NCBI RefSeq assembly: GCF_000428985.1
Contig: NZ_AUAZ01000006.1
Span: 62,001 to 126,000, forward strand
Direction of reading: 5' to 3'
DNA length: 64,000 nucleotides
Source of the DNA: Marinobacterium litorale DSM 23545
Lineage (GTDB): Bacteria > Pseudomonadota > Gammaproteobacteria > Pseudomonadales > Balneatricaceae
A program made the translations under genes and the position numbers. Each line of letters begins with the position of its first letter. The stretch's first letter is position 1. The notes beneath the pieces are model-generated. The model was not told the origin of the DNA and ran no database searches. It saw only the letters and a program-made list of their open reading frames with translations. This document shows, one piece after another, positions 1 through 9,177 of this stretch.

Positions 1-1
1 C

Positions 2-2131
2 GGCGCACTGGATGATACCCAGCTGCGCCAGTTGCATACCCGTTTAGGCCAATTGCGTGAGCTGGAGGCACGCCGGGATACGATCCTCAGCCAACTGACG
101 GACAGCGGTCATCTCACCGATGAACTGCGCGGTGAGTTGCTGGCAGCGGATAACCGCACCCGACTGGAGGACCTCTACGCGCCCTACCGCCCCAAACGGC
201 GCAACAAAGCCCAGGAGGCACGCGAAGCGGGTCTTGAGCCGCTGGCACGCCAGGTTCTGGAACACCCCGAGCGTGACCCCGCGGGCCGCGCTGGTGATTA
301 TCTCTCACCCGAACATGGGCTGGATTCACCGGACGCCGTACTGGAATCGGTTCGTCATCTGCTGATTGAACAGCTCAGCGAATCGGCCGATCTGCTGGAA
401 ACACTGCGCAGCAGACTCTGGTCTCAGGGCGAGCTCAGCACCCGTGCCAGTCGTGGCAAGGCCGACCCGGACAGCAAGTTTCGCGACTACTTCGAGTATG
501 CCGAACCGATCGGCCGCATCCCCTCCCACCGGGCTATGGCCATCCTCCGGGGCGAGCAGGAAGGGATTCTCAAGTACAAACTGGAGTTTCCGGACAGCGA
601 TAGCACCCGGGGCATCGACACCGTTCAACGCCATTGGAAGCTGCGCGCTCCCGGACCGTGGATGCAACGCACGCTGGAACAGGCCTGGTCACGGAAGCTG
701 CAACCGCAGCTGGAAACCGAACTGGTCAGGCGTCTGCGTGAGGCAGCGGAGGCGGCCGCAATCGATGTATTCGCGCGCAACCTGAATGATCTGCTGCTGG
801 CACCACCGGCCGGAGGCCGGGCTACAGTAGGGCTGGATCCGGGCCTGCGTACCGGGGTCAAAGTCGCGGTCGTTGATGCGACCGGGCGACTGCTGGAGCA
901 CACGACCATCTATCCGCACGCGCCACGCAAACAGTGGGACGCCAGCCTGGATCAACTGCGCGCACTTTGCCGCCGACACAGTGTGGAGCTGATCGCCATT
1001 GGTAATGGCACCGCGTCCCGGGAAACCGAGCAGCTGGCCCGCGAACTTTCACAGAAACACCCCGAGCTGGGCGTTCAGCCGGTGGTTGTCAGTGAAGCCG
1101 GGGCGTCGGTCTATTCGGCCTCGGAACTGGCCGCGAAGGAGTTTCCGGATCTGGATGTGAGTATCCGGGGCGCCGTGTCCATTGCCCGTCGTCTGCAAGA
1201 TCCATTGGCTGAACTGGTCAAGATCGACCCACGCTCCATCGGTGTCGGTCAGTATCAGCACGATGTTAACCAGACTCAGCTCAGTGGTGCTCTGGATGCC
1301 GTCGTTGAGGATTGCGTCAACCATGTGGGAGTTGATCTGAATACCGCATCCAGCCCGCTGTTACGCCATGTATCGGGGCTCAACACCAAGCTGGCGGATA
1401 ACATCGTTGAGTACCGTGACGAGAACGGTGCCTTCAAAAACCGCCGTGAGCTACTCAAGGTCAAACGGCTCGGGCCCAAGGCGTTTGAGCTCAGCGCCGG
1501 TTTTTTGCGCATTCGTGATGGCGAGGAGCCACTGGACAACTCCGCGGTACACCCGGAATCCTACCCACTGGTGGATCGCATTGCGGCTGCCGCCGGAGTC
1601 GACCGCTCAGCGCTGCTGGCCGATGCCGAACGCCTGAATGGCCTGGACCCGGAGCATTTCGTTCGAGAAGGATTTGGCCTCTATACGGTCAAGGATGTCT
1701 TCACGGAGCTGGAGAAGCCCGGTCGCGACCCACGCCCCGAGTTCCGGTCGGTGGCGTTCAAGGAGGGCGTCGAGACCCTGGGGGATCTGGCCCCGGGTAT
1801 GTCACTGGAAGGCGTGGTGACTAACGTGACACACTTCGGAGCATTCGTTGATATCGGTGTCCATCAGGATGGCCTTGTGCATATCTCGGAGCTGGCAGAC
1901 CGGTTTATCAAGGACCCGCATGAGGTTGTCAGTAGCGGACAGATTGTGCAGGTGCGGGTACTCGACGTGGATGAGCGACGCAAGCGTGTCAGTCTGTCCA
2001 TGCGGGCCCAGCAAACACCGCCCAGGGGAAAGCCTGAGCGCACGCAAACTGCCAGCTCCGCAAAGCCCGGGGCACAGCAACCTGAAGGGAGCCTGGCGGC
2101 ACAACTCAAGGCCGCCGGTCTGCGCCGTTAA
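2..2131 (+). CDS. tex: Tex, RNA-binding transcription accessory protein (5' end outside window)
   Basis: Cytoplasmic nucleic-acid-binding protein of the Tex/Spt6-like family, linked to transcription and RNA turnover. The frame is open from base 2, and 709 residues are visible. Family members are about 770-780 residues long, so roughly 60-70 N-terminal residues lie upstream of the window. A TTG at 32 is internal, not the start. A YqgF/RNase-H-like domain begins near the GLDPGLRTGVKVAVVD stretch. Helix-hairpin-helix repeats follow around LNTASSPLLRHVSGLN. A C-terminal S1 domain runs from GVVTNVTHFGAFVDIG to the RVSLSMRA region. A basic, low-complexity tail ends the protein. Identification is by whole-protein resemblance and is firm. 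Confidence 0.96.
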   Translation, partial: GALDDTQLRQLHTRLGQLRELEARRDTILSQLTDSGHLTDELRGELLAADNRTRLEDLYAPYRPKRRNKAQEAREAGLEPLARQVLEHPERDPAGRAGDYLSPEHGLDSPDAVLESVRHLLIEQLSESADLLETLRSRLWSQGELSTRASRGKADPDSKFRDYFEYAEPIGRIPSHRAMAILRGEQEGILKYKLEFPDSDSTRGIDTVQRHWKLRAPGPWMQRTLEQAWSRKLQPQLETELVRRLREAAEAAAIDVFARNLNDLLLAPPAGGRATVGLDPGLRTGVKVAVVDATGRLLEHTTIYPHAPRKQWDASLDQLRALCRRHSVELIAIGNGTASRETEQLARELSQKHPELGVQPVVVSEAGASVYSASELAAKEFPDLDVSIRGAVSIARRLQDPLAELVKIDPRSIGVGQYQHDVNQTQLSGALDAVVEDCVNHVGVDLNTASSPLLRHVSGLNTKLADNIVEYRDENGAFKNRRELLKVKRLGPKAFELSAGFLRIRDGEEPLDNSAVHPESYPLVDRIAAAAGVDRSALLADAERLNGLDPEHFVREGFGLYTVKDVFTELEKPGRDPRPEFRSVAFKEGVETLGDLAPGMSLEGVVTNVTHFGAFVDIGVHQDGLVHISELADRFIKDPHEVVSSGQIVQVRVLDVDERRKRVSLSMRAQQTPPRGKPERTQTASSAKPGAQQPEGSLAAQLKAAGLRR

Positions 2132-2183
2132 TCATCTGCGGCGAAAAAACGATCAGGCATGGCTCATCATCCCCGCGCGGCTG

Positions 2184-2189
2184 TATAAT
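2184..2189 (+). promoter_or_regulatory. Candidate -10 element of the gshA promoter
   Basis: A perfect TATAAT hexamer in the 93-bp gap between tex and gshA, 35 bp before the GTG start. No good -35 hexamer is visible at the usual distance, so the call rests on the -10 match and its position only. Confidence 0.45.
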
Positions 2190-2224
2190 GCCGCGCTTTA
2201 CACTCAGAAACAGGAAGCTGACCG

Positions 2225-3790
2225 GTGCTGGCAACTCTGGAAAAACACCTCGACCTGCTGGTCGCCAACGGCGAAACAGCGCTGCTGACCCAGCTCAGTC
2301 ATGGCATCGAAAAAGAGGGGCTGCGGGTAGATACCCGTGGCGTGATCGCTCAGACCGCGCATCCCAAGGCGCTGGGCTCCGCGCTGACCCACCCTCAGAT
2401 CACCACGGACTACTCCGAGGCGTTGCTGGAATTTATCACGCCGGTTTGCGCCACTCCGGAGCAGGCGCTTGATCATCTCGCCGCACTGCACCGTTTCTGT
2501 TTCGAACAGCTCGGAGATGAGGAGCTATGGGCGGCCAGCATGCCCTGTCATATCGGTACCGAGGCCGATATCCGCATCGCTGAATATGGCAGCTCCAATA
2601 TCGGCCAGCTCAAGCATATCTACCGGGTAGGACTGGAGCACCGCTACGGCAAGATGATGCAGACCATCGCCGGAATTCACTACAACTTCTCTCTGCCCGA
2701 TCGCTTCTGGCCGGTTTACCAGTCGCTGACCGGGGCTGAAGGCAGCACCGACGCGTTTCGCTCTGCCGGTTATTTCAAGCTGATCCGCAACTTCCGTCGT
2801 TATGGCTGGATTCTGCTGTATCTGTTCGGAGCATCGCCGGCACTCTCAACCAGCTTTATGCAGGGCCGCTCTCACCAGCTCGAGCGCCTCGGTGATCACA
2901 CCCTCTATCTGCCTCATGCGACCTCATTGCGGATGAGCGACCTGGGCTACTCCAACCGGGCCCAGTCCTCACTGAATATCTGCTTTAACCACCTCGATAC
3001 CTATGCCGCATCATTGAATGAAGCGATCAACACACCGCACGCCGCTTACGAGAAAATCGGGGTCAAGGTGGATGGCCAGTACCGCCAGTTAAACACCAAT
3101 ATCCTGCAGATCGAAAACGAGTACTACAGTGATGTACGACCCAAACGGGTGACCTTCTCCGGCGAGAAGCCGGTCCATGCACTGATGTCACGCGGCGTGG
3201 AATACATCGAGGTCCGCAATACCGATATCGACCCGCTCAAGCCGCTGGGTATTGATCTGGAACAGGCGCGTTTTATGGATGCCTTCCTGATCACCTGCCT
3301 GCTGTGCAGTGACGACCTGGTTTCCGATGCGGAGTGTGAACGCATCGCCGCCAACCATCAACGCATCGTTACTCGCGGTCGGGAGCCGGGCCTGATGCTG
3401 GCCTGTGCCGATGGCGAGCGCAGCGTTGCCGAGCGCGGCAAACAGATTCTTGAACAGACCCTGCTGACCGCCAAAATCATGGACGAACAGCTGGGTGGCC
3501 GCGACCACGAAAACGCCGTACAGGCCCAGCACGCCAAGCTGGAAGACCCGGACCAGACGCCTTCGGCTCAGGTACTTCGCGCGATCAAGGAAAGTGGACT
3601 GAGTTATACCGATTGGGCCATGGCACAGAGCCGCGCCCACCGCCAGACACTGAGCCAGGTGCCGCTGAGCAACAGTGAACACGCCCTGTTCTCAGAGATG
3701 ACCGGCCGGTCACTGGCGGAGCAGGAAGAGATCGAAGCGCAGCCACAGCCTCCATTCGATCAGTTCCTGGCAGAGTACCTCGCGCAATAA
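2225..3790 (+). CDS. gshA: Glutamate-cysteine ligase (GshA)
   Basis: Catalyses the ATP-dependent joining of L-glutamate and L-cysteine, the first and rate-limiting step of glutathione synthesis in the cytoplasm. The product is 521 residues, close to the 518 of the E. coli-type enzyme, and the family pattern is clear from the N-terminal SHGIEKEGLRVDT stretch onward. The chosen GTG start has an AGGAAG ribosome-binding site a few bases upstream. It stands alone, downstream of tex and convergent with the FliL-like gene, whose stop lies only 4 bp away. Glutathione capacity fits with the ggt gene further along. Confidence 0.96.
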   Translation: MLATLEKHLDLLVANGETALLTQLSHGIEKEGLRVDTRGVIAQTAHPKALGSALTHPQITTDYSEALLEFITPVCATPEQALDHLAALHRFCFEQLGDEELWAASMPCHIGTEADIRIAEYGSSNIGQLKHIYRVGLEHRYGKMMQTIAGIHYNFSLPDRFWPVYQSLTGAEGSTDAFRSAGYFKLIRNFRRYGWILLYLFGASPALSTSFMQGRSHQLERLGDHTLYLPHATSLRMSDLGYSNRAQSSLNICFNHLDTYAASLNEAINTPHAAYEKIGVKVDGQYRQLNTNILQIENEYYSDVRPKRVTFSGEKPVHALMSRGVEYIEVRNTDIDPLKPLGIDLEQARFMDAFLITCLLCSDDLVSDAECERIAANHQRIVTRGREPGLMLACADGERSVAERGKQILEQTLLTAKIMDEQLGGRDHENAVQAQHAKLEDPDQTPSAQVLRAIKESGLSYTDWAMAQSRAHRQTLSQVPLSNSEHALFSEMTGRSLAEQEEIEAQPQPPFDQFLAEYLAQ

Positions 3791-3794
3791 GGGA

Positions 3795-4199
3795 TTACTG
3801 GATCACCAGCGAGGTAAAAAACAGGTCGCTGACGTAGGATTCACCCTCCTCTTCCATCAGCGTTTTCTGGATCAGCTCCAGGGCCTTGCCGGCCAGCACC
3901 TGCTGGGCGGCAACGGTACCGACGCTCTCATCGGTCTGGGCACTGAACAGAAACACCAGATCATTGCGAATCTGAGCCTTGTGAGCGTTCACGGCATGGT
4001 GCGCAGCACTGGAATTGACCTGAATGGTCACCTCCGCTTTCAGAAACCGCAGATCATCCGCACTGCCAAAATTGGTGACGAACGGCTTCAGCTCGATGTA
4101 GCTGATGTACTGCTCCTGCGTGTTCTCTTCTGTTGCCTGCGCGACCGGGGCGATCAGACCCAGCCAGACAACCAGCATCAACGATAGCACTCTGGTCAT
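3795..4199 (-). CDS. FliL-like secreted protein
   Basis: A 134-residue protein with a clear signal peptide (MTRVLSLMLVVWLGLIAP, cleaved near AQA) and a mature part resembling the periplasmic domain of FliL, including the YIELKPFVTNFG segment and the helical C-terminal half. FliL proper is a membrane-anchored flagellar stator partner. No flagellar genes lie nearby, so this is a stand-alone paralogue and its role is not known. The ATG at 4199 is preferred over longer in-frame options because AGGGAGA precedes it and the signal peptide starts there. It is divergent from rsd across a 154-bp gap. Confidence 0.8.
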   Translation of the reverse strand: MTRVLSLMLVVWLGLIAPVAQATEENTQEQYISYIELKPFVTNFGSADDLRFLKAEVTIQVNSSAAHHAVNAHKAQIRNDLVFLFSAQTDESVGTVAAQQVLAGKALELIQKTLMEEEGESYVSDLFFTSLVIQ

Positions 4200-4353
4200 G
4201 CACTTCTCCCTTGTTTGCGGCTCGATTGTATTGCGCCAAATCAGCTCCGGCAGTATACCTGCTGCACTCTTTTCTGGCAGCCTCCCGGGGAGCTGTTGCA
4301 CCTCGATTACGCTTGGCAGTACTATTGAACCACATTCATCGGGAGAGGCGCCT

Positions 4354-4833
4354 ATGCTGGAAAAATGTCGCAATGCACAGGAACGCTGGGGCGGAGTCAG
4401 CGATATCATTGACCAGTGGCTGGAGCAGCGTCAGCGCCTGATCAGCACCCTGTTTTCGTTATCCGACTGTCAGATTGGTGAAGAGCTAAACACTCAGCTC
4501 ACACTCTTCTGTGACCTGATGATGGACTATGTCTCTTCCGGTCATTTCGAGGTCTACGAGCAATTGCTGCGAGAGGGCAGCGACTACGCTGACGGCAGTG
4601 TGGAACAGGTTCAGGATATCTTTCCCAAGATCCAGCCCACCACCGACAGTGCGCTCGACTTCAACGATCAGTACGGAACCTTTGACGCACCGACCCTGCG
4701 TGAAATTCGCGATTTTACCGAGGATCTGTCCCGGCTTGGCGAGACGCTTGAAGACCGCTTCGAGCTGGAGGACCAGCTGATCGAAGTTCTCCATACCGCA
4801 CATAACCCGGCCATCGCCGCGAGCGGGGCGTGA
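4354..4833 (+). CDS. rsd: Rsd/AlgQ family anti-sigma-70 regulator
   Basis: A 159-residue cytoplasmic protein of the Rsd/AlgQ family. These proteins bind domain 4 of the housekeeping sigma factor and shift RNA polymerase use towards alternative sigma factors; in Pseudomonas AlgQ also affects alginate and virulence genes. The N-terminal LEKCRNAQERWGGV and the central SGHFEVYEQL and C-terminal RFELEDQLIEVLHTAH segments are family hallmarks. The ATG at 4354 begins the conserved N-terminus, with GGGAGAGG upstream. The stop overlaps the start of the next gene by four bases, which suggests translational coupling. Confidence 0.93.
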   Translation: MLEKCRNAQERWGGVSDIIDQWLEQRQRLISTLFSLSDCQIGEELNTQLTLFCDLMMDYVSSGHFEVYEQLLREGSDYADGSVEQVQDIFPKIQPTTDSALDFNDQYGTFDAPTLREIRDFTEDLSRLGETLEDRFELEDQLIEVLHTAHNPAIAASGA

Positions 4834-5804
4834 ACAGAGGTCTCCCGCTCGCCCTTGCGTGTACGCTGCTACTGACTGGCTGTGGCAGCGGAGATGCTCC
4901 GGACAGCTGGCACGCCTATACCAGCCAGGGCAGTTACAGCGCCAGCTTTTCCCCTGACAGTCGCAGCGCCATGATCGGTTCTATCCGGCATGGCGGCAGC
5001 CTCTGGGATATCCAGCGTCATGAACGCCTCTATGATTGGAACCACCAACAGGGCGAATACGCTAATATTGTCGACAGCAGCTTTTCTCCGGAAGGCCGCT
5101 TCGCTGTCACGGCCACCTCCCAGGATATGGTGCTGTGGACCCTGGATGACGGCCAACCGGTCTGGTTCTGGAGTGCCCCGTCCGAGATCCTGTCCATTGC
5201 ACTGTCTCCCGGCGGAGATTTCGCACTACTGGGACAGGCCAATCATGAAGCGGTCTACTTCGATATCAAGAACGGCGGTATCAGCCAAACATTGCGCCAC
5301 CCAGCGCGAGTGCGCAGTGTCGATCTAGACGACAGTGCCAGCCTGGCTATAACCGGTTGTGATGACTACCAGGCCCGTCTGTGGAACCTGGCCACCGGAG
5401 AGCTCCAGCACAGCATTCAGTTTGCCAACACCGTTGACACTGTCGAATTGTCGGCTGATGGCCGGTTCGCCTTCAGCTCCGCGACGCTGGATCAAGCCCA
5501 TATCTGGGATACCGCCAGCGGTGAGATCCTGCATACGCTGAGCGGTGACGAAGCTCTTTGGAAGCGGCGCGTAAGCTATATCAGCGCCCGTTTCTCCGAT
5601 GATGGCCAAAGACTGCTTACCGGCACCGCGTCCGGCACAGTACAGCTCTGGAGCGTCAGCAGCGGTCAGGAGTTGCGCCGCTGGGCGGTGCACAAGCGCG
5701 CTGCCTACGGGCCCACCAGCACCAGTGTTCAGGCCGTCGCCTTTGGCAATGACGGACGTTACTACGCGTTCGGTTCCAACGGTCTTCTCAACGTCCTGCG
5801 TTAA
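4830..5804 (+). CDS. WD40-repeat lipoprotein
   Basis: A 324-residue predicted lipoprotein. The N-terminus carries a signal peptide with lipobox LLTGC (Cys18). The rest is made of WD40-type beta-propeller blades, seen as repeated segments ending in LWDIQ, LWTLDDG, LWNLATG, IWDTASG and LWSVSSG. Proteins of this kind act as periplasmic scaffolds, but no partner is evident here. Translation starts at a GTG that overlaps the rsd stop. A terminator hairpin lies just beyond the 3' end. The function is unknown; the domain call is firm. Confidence 0.88.
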   Translation: MNRGLPLALACTLLLTGCGSGDAPDSWHAYTSQGSYSASFSPDSRSAMIGSIRHGGSLWDIQRHERLYDWNHQQGEYANIVDSSFSPEGRFAVTATSQDMVLWTLDDGQPVWFWSAPSEILSIALSPGGDFALLGQANHEAVYFDIKNGGISQTLRHPARVRSVDLDDSASLAITGCDDYQARLWNLATGELQHSIQFANTVDTVELSADGRFAFSSATLDQAHIWDTASGEILHTLSGDEALWKRRVSYISARFSDDGQRLLTGTASGTVQLWSVSSGQELRRWAVHKRAAYGPTSTSVQAVAFGNDGRYYAFGSNGLLNVLR

Positions 5805-5846
5805 AACGCAGGCCGAGTCTTTAGCGCTCTCGACGGCCTGAAAACA

Positions 5847-5874
5847 AAACGGCCGCACTCATCGGCGGCCGTTT
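5847..5874. terminator. Bidirectional hairpin terminator
   Basis: A perfect 10-bp stem (AAACGGCCGC / GCGGCCGTTT) with an 8-nt loop sits between the convergent WD40 lipoprotein and FKBP genes. A-rich sequence on the left and T-rich sequence on the right let it serve both strands. Confidence 0.85.
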
Positions 5875-5894
5875 CAGAAACCCAGGCGCATTAT

Positions 5895-6599
5895 TTACTG
5901 CGCTTCGGATTCCGGGTTCACTTCCAGCAGCTCAACTTCGAACACCAGCGTCTCGTTGGGGCCAATCGCGTTACCCATTCCACCCGGGCCGTAAGCCAGG
6001 TCAGACGGGATAACCAAGCGCGCCTTGCCGCCCTCTTTCATCAGCTGGAGCCCTTCGGTCCAGCCCGGGATCACACCATCCAGCGGGAAGGAGACCGGCT
6101 GATTACGGGCATAGGAGCTGTCGAACTCGGTACCATCAATCAAAGTGCCACGGTAGTGAACCTTGACGGTATCACTGGCTTCAGGGCTGTCGCCCTCACC
6201 AGCGGCCAGCTCTTCATACTGCAACCCTGACTCGGTGGTGGTTACACCATCCTTGTCAGCGTTTTCAGCCATATAGGCTTCACCGGCCTTTTTGTTCTCG
6301 TCAGCCAGCTGAGCCATCGCCTGCTTCTGCTCTTCCATCTTGCGCTGCTGAAACCCCTGCATCACTTCACCGATCTGCTGATCGTTGAGCAGCGGCTCCT
6401 CGTCGGAGTAGATCGTTTCCACACCGCTTCGGAAGGCATCGACATCCAGGTCTTCAATATCCATCTTCAGCTTTTGGCCGAGGATCAGACCCAGGCTGTA
6501 GCTCAGCTTTTCCTGCTCGGTTGTCAGCTCCTGAGCGTGCAGAGCAGGAGCGGAGGCGAGAGCACCGGTCAGTGCTACAGCGAGTAAGGTTTTATTCAT
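5895..6599 (-). CDS. FKBP-type peptidyl-prolyl isomerase (FkpA/Mip-like)
   Basis: A periplasmic proline isomerase and chaperone of 234 residues. A cleavable signal peptide (MNKTLLAVALTGALASAP, cut near LHA) is followed by the N-terminal helical dimerisation domain found in FkpA and Mip. A C-terminal FKBP domain starts near VKVHYRGTLIDGTEFDSSY and includes the PVSFPLDGVIPGWTEGLQLM and AYGPGGMGNAIGPNETLVFE motifs. It assists folding of exported proteins. It lies alone in the leftward orientation and shares a terminator with the WD40 gene. Confidence 0.94.
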   Translation of the reverse strand: MNKTLLAVALTGALASAPALHAQELTTEQEKLSYSLGLILGQKLKMDIEDLDVDAFRSGVETIYSDEEPLLNDQQIGEVMQGFQQRKMEEQKQAMAQLADENKKAGEAYMAENADKDGVTTTESGLQYEELAAGEGDSPEASDTVKVHYRGTLIDGTEFDSSYARNQPVSFPLDGVIPGWTEGLQLMKEGGKARLVIPSDLAYGPGGMGNAIGPNETLVFEVELLEVNPESEAQ

Positions 6600-6662
6600 T
6601 CTCGATTCCTTAACGGTTGAACGCGGGTTGTTCCGGGTTAGGCGACCATTAAACGCGAAAGT

Positions 6663-7163
6663 TCAGTCGCTGGCCAGATCAGAGCCAAAAGCGGCATGTA
6701 CCAAAACCTCAAGCTGAGCCGAGAAGCGCGGCACCAGCGTGGGGCCGGCATCCGCAAGCACCACCTGGAGATTGGTCCGGGCTAAACTTTCACCGGCAGG
6801 CGCAGCCGGCCGTTCATCGGATTCGATCGACTCCCATAACAGAGACAGTTCCACCTGCTCCGCCGCCAGCTCCGCCTCTCGCAGCCGTCTATAGAATGCA
6901 TCCAGTTCGGGCCGTTCACTTTTTCGGTTACGAACCCTATAACGCAAAACACGTAGCGGGTGAGTCAGCTCACGCTGCCATTCCAGCGCCTCGCCTGAGA
7001 GCATGTCCGGCGTCAATCGTTCCCCACGCCGAGCCAGAAAGCAGGCCAGCAGCAAACGATTAATACTGCAGCCGGCGTTCTGCAACTCCAGTGCCGCCTG
7101 TTCCACTCCGGGTTTGGCGTAGAGTTTCAGGGCGTAGTGCCACAACGGATTATCTAACGGCAT
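6663..7163 (-). CDS. TIGR02444 family protein
   Basis: A 166-residue cytoplasmic protein resembling the TIGR02444 family (DUF2390), common in Pseudomonas and related gammaproteobacteria and without a known function. The family pattern is recognisable in NPLWHYALKLYAKPGVEQA and in the central LLLACFLARRGERL and WQRELTHPLRVLRY segments. It is mostly helical with no membrane segment. The ATG at 7163 starts the conserved part; a longer in-frame start would run back into the promoter region of the divergent ABC-F gene. In many relatives the gene sits next to a YheS-type ABC-F gene, as here. Confidence 0.82.
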   Translation of the reverse strand: MPLDNPLWHYALKLYAKPGVEQAALELQNAGCSINRLLLACFLARRGERLTPDMLSGEALEWQRELTHPLRVLRYRVRNRKSERPELDAFYRRLREAELAAEQVELSLLWESIESDERPAAPAGESLARTNLQVVLADAGPTLVPRFSAQLEVLVHAAFGSDLASD

Positions 7164-7254
7164 AAGCGGTATTCTCCGGCTCGACCAAATTTCCACCGGT
7201 CCGGCGCATGCCGGACTGGCGTTGGCCAGCTTAGTCGCTGTACTATTCGCGGCC

Positions 7255-9177
7255 ATGATCCAGATCCAGAATCTTAGCTTACATCGCGGGCCTCTGCCGT
7301 TGCTAGAGCAGGCTGACCTGACCCTTCACTCGGGTTGGAAAGTCGGCATTGTCGGCAACAACGGCGTGGGTAAATCGAGTCTATTCAAGCTGCTGCTCGG
7401 TGAGCTGCAGCCCGATGCCGGGGAGCTATCATTGCCCGCGGGGCTGACGATCGCCCATATGGCACAGGAGGTATCCTCCAGCAGCCGTACGGCACTCGAG
7501 TACGTCCTCGATGGCGACCCTGAGCTGCGCCGCATTCAGCACGATTTAGCTCAGGCCGAAGCGGGTCATCGCGCCGAACAGATCGGCGAGCTGCATGCGG
7601 AGCTGGAGTCGATCGACGGCTACCGCGCTGAATCACGGGCGCACCAGTTGCTGGATGGCCTGGGTTTCATGCCGGGTGATGCCGCACGCCCGGTCAGCAG
7701 CTTTTCCGGCGGCTGGCGTATCCGTCTGAACCTGGCCCAGGCGCTCATGCGCCGCTCCGACCTGCTGCTTCTGGACGAGCCCACCAACCACCTGGACCTG
7801 GATGCCACCATCTGGCTTGAGCAGTGGCTCAAGCTCTATCCGGGCACACTGTTACTGATCTCTCATGATCGTGACTTTATCGACGCCGTGGTCGGTCACG
7901 TGGCCCATATGCACCAACGTTCATTGACCCTCTACAAGGGCAACTACACGGCGTTTGAGCGGCTGCGGCGGGAAAATCTGGCTCAGCAACAGGCCGCCTT
8001 CGAAAAGCAGCAGGCGCGAATCGAGCAGATCGAAAGTTTTGTGCGTCGCTTTCGGGCCAAGGCGACCAAGGCCAAACAGGCCCAGAGCCGCCTCAAGGAA
8101 CTGGAGCGAATGGAGCAGCTGGCTCCGGCGCATGTGGACAGCCCCTTCAGTTTTCATTTTGATTGCTCCGATAAAATATCCTCTCCCCTGCTCACGCTCT
8201 ACGATGCGACCCTGGGCTATTCCGGTAAACCGGTCTTACAGGATATTGCGCTGACGCTGACACCGGGAGAACGTATCGGATTGTTGGGCCATAACGGTGC
8301 CGGCAAGTCCACGCTGATCAAAAGCCTGGTGGGGGACATTCCGCTGCTGAGCGGCTCCCGTGATACTGGTGAACATCTGGAGATTGGCTACTTCGCACAG
8401 CATCAGCTTGAAGCGCTCGACCTGGAAGCCTCCCCGTTTCTGCACCTGCAGCGGATCTCCCCCCAAGCCACCGACCAGGAGCTACGCAACTTCCTGGGTA
8501 GTTTTGGCTTCAATGGCGACCAGGCGCTGGATCCGGTGGGCAGTTTTTCAGGCGGCGAGAAAGCGCGCGTCGCACTGGCGCTGATCGCCTGGCGCAAGCC
8601 GAACCTCCTGCTGCTCGATGAGCCGACCAACCACCTGGATCTGGAGGTTCGTCACGCCCTGACATTGGCGTTGCAAACCTTTGAAGGCGCGCTGATTCTG
8701 GTTTCGCATGACCGGCACCTGATTCGAAACACCGTTGATCGCTTTCTGCTCGTCGCCGATGGCGGTATCGATGAATTTAAAGGCGACCTGGATGATTATC
8801 ATCAGTGGCTGGCACAACAGCGCCGCGACAACGAAACGACACAACCCGCCCCGGATGATGCCCCCCGTTCGCTCAGCGCCCAGGAGCGCAAAGAGCAGAA
8901 ACGCAGGGAGGCTGACAAGCGAGCCAAGCTGCGGCCACTTCGTAAACAGATCGACACACTGGAAGCCAAGCTGGAATCGGTATCAGACGCGCTAAGCTCT
9001 ATAGAGACTGCGCTGTCTGATACCGGCCTGTATGAGGAGGCCCGCAAGGACGAGCTAAAGCAGTTGCTGGCCGACCAGGCGAGCCTGAGCCAGCAACAGT
9101 CTGAAGTAGAGGAGATTCTGCTTGAGCAGCTGGAGGCACTCGAGACGCTGGAGGCCGAGCTGGCTCAGGACGCCTGA
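7255..9177 (+). CDS. yheS: ABC-F ATPase YheS
   Basis: A cytoplasmic, ribosome-associated ABC-F protein of 640 residues (E. coli YheS has 637). Two ATP-binding cassettes are complete: the first has Walker A GNNGVGKSS (Lys40), signature SFSGG and Walker B LLLLDEPTNHLDLD; the second has GHNGAGKST, SFSGG and LLLLDEPTNHLDLE. A charged, helical inter-domain linker rich in Arg and Lys lies between them, as in translation factors of this family. A C-terminal coiled coil covers about the last 100 residues. There are no membrane segments. The ATG at 7255 is chosen because the cassette begins directly after it. The 3' end overlaps the convergent HDOD gene by 13 bp. Confidence 0.95.
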   Translation: MIQIQNLSLHRGPLPLLEQADLTLHSGWKVGIVGNNGVGKSSLFKLLLGELQPDAGELSLPAGLTIAHMAQEVSSSSRTALEYVLDGDPELRRIQHDLAQAEAGHRAEQIGELHAELESIDGYRAESRAHQLLDGLGFMPGDAARPVSSFSGGWRIRLNLAQALMRRSDLLLLDEPTNHLDLDATIWLEQWLKLYPGTLLLISHDRDFIDAVVGHVAHMHQRSLTLYKGNYTAFERLRRENLAQQQAAFEKQQARIEQIESFVRRFRAKATKAKQAQSRLKELERMEQLAPAHVDSPFSFHFDCSDKISSPLLTLYDATLGYSGKPVLQDIALTLTPGERIGLLGHNGAGKSTLIKSLVGDIPLLSGSRDTGEHLEIGYFAQHQLEALDLEASPFLHLQRISPQATDQELRNFLGSFGFNGDQALDPVGSFSGGEKARVALALIAWRKPNLLLLDEPTNHLDLEVRHALTLALQTFEGALILVSHDRHLIRNTVDRFLLVADGGIDEFKGDLDDYHQWLAQQRRDNETTQPAPDDAPRSLSAQERKEQKRREADKRAKLRPLRKQIDTLEAKLESVSDALSSIETALSDTGLYEEARKDELKQLLADQASLSQQQSEVEEILLEQLEALETLEAELAQDA